DNA from: Hymenobacter perfusus
GTDB lineage: Bacteria; Bacteroidota; Bacteroidia; Cytophagales; Hymenobacteraceae
Direction of reading: 5' to 3'
DNA: 64,000 nucleotides
Assembly: GCF_003944765.1 (NCBI RefSeq)
Contig: NZ_RWIU01000006.1
Span: 202,257-266,256, forward strand
Shown here piece by piece: positions 63,923 through 64,000 of this stretch (its first letter is position 1; the number at the start of each line of letters is the position of its first letter). The notes under the pieces were generated by a model. It was not told the DNA's origin, searched no databases, and saw nothing but the letters and a program-made list of their open reading frames with translations. Both the position numbers and the translations under genes were made by a program.

Positions 63923-64000
63923 ATGAAAGCCTACTCCACCGACTTGCGTGAACGTGTGGTGGCCGCTTGTCAGCAAGGCGGCCGCACAATTGGCGAAGTG
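63923..64000 (+). mobile_element. IS630-type transposase, N-terminal part
   Basis: 26 codons before the window ends: MKAYSTDLRERVVAACQQGG then RTIGEV. This is the typical N-terminus of IS630-family transposases (helix-turn-helix region). The preceding 60-80 bases may hold the left inverted repeat; the right end is outside the window. Catalytic DDE residues not visible. Confidence 0.7.

Noticed and set aside
1..64000. tRNA, rRNA or riboswitch
   Set aside because: No cloverleaf, rRNA core or known riboswitch sequence was noticed by eye; a covariance-model search could still find one.

Overview
The window looks like chromosomal DNA from a high-GC member of the Bacteroidota, most likely a Hymenobacter-type Cytophagales. 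Support: SusC/SusD pairs with STN domains, ECF sigma/FecR pairs, type IX secretion C-terminal domains, TAnnTTTG promoter motifs, no Shine-Dalgarno sequences, and GC-rich codons. The genus is an inference. No rRNA, tRNA or CRISPR array was seen.

Region 1 (1-13.9 kb) is mostly housekeeping. It holds the start of xerD, aroQ, a class V aminotransferase, MarC, a cation/proton antiporter, a TIGR03862-type flavoprotein, a DACNV/DisA-like nucleotide-binding protein, an aldo/keto reductase, DUF4112 and DUF547 proteins, a lipoprotein-SCO-cytochrome c operon, an SseB-like protein and a DUF2064 protein. Four intergenic gaps carry hairpins built from octamers of the form GTGANNNN.

Region 2 (13.9-26.3 kb) starts with a TonB-dependent receptor. 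A perfect 44-bp palindrome follows, then a tightly packed seven-gene operon: a YnjB-like binding lipoprotein, two ABC permeases, two small amidotransferase-fold-like proteins, an ABC ATPase and a radical SAM enzyme. The substrate is unknown, and this is the best candidate in the window for an undescribed system. DUF2062, YihY and a DbpA-like helicase follow.

Region 3 (26.3-48.7 kb, + strand) is a polysaccharide utilization locus (PUL1): ECF sigma, FecR, SusC, SusD, an MFS sugar permease, three GH30, two GH5 (one with a ricin-type lectin), a sialate O-acetylesterase-like protein, an esterase and an AT-rich seven-bladed propeller lipoprotein. The enzymes suggest a beta-glucan, probably beta-1,6- or beta-1,3/1,6-linked.

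Region 4 (48.7-60.3 kb, - strand) is a second PUL facing the first: GH3 beta-glucosidase, GH144-like glucanase, SusD, SusC, FecR and ECF sigma. The GH144/GH3 pair points to beta-1,2-glucan. A strong shared hairpin separates the two loci. In each locus the expected logic is: the STN-bearing SusC senses substrate, signals through FecR to the ECF sigma factor, and transcription of the locus rises.

Region 5 (60.4-64 kb) has a small phosphatase-like protein, an MtfA-type peptidase fused to a SEC-C zinc motif, an lgt-ECF sigma-small membrane protein operon, and the start of an IS630-type transposase cut by the window end.
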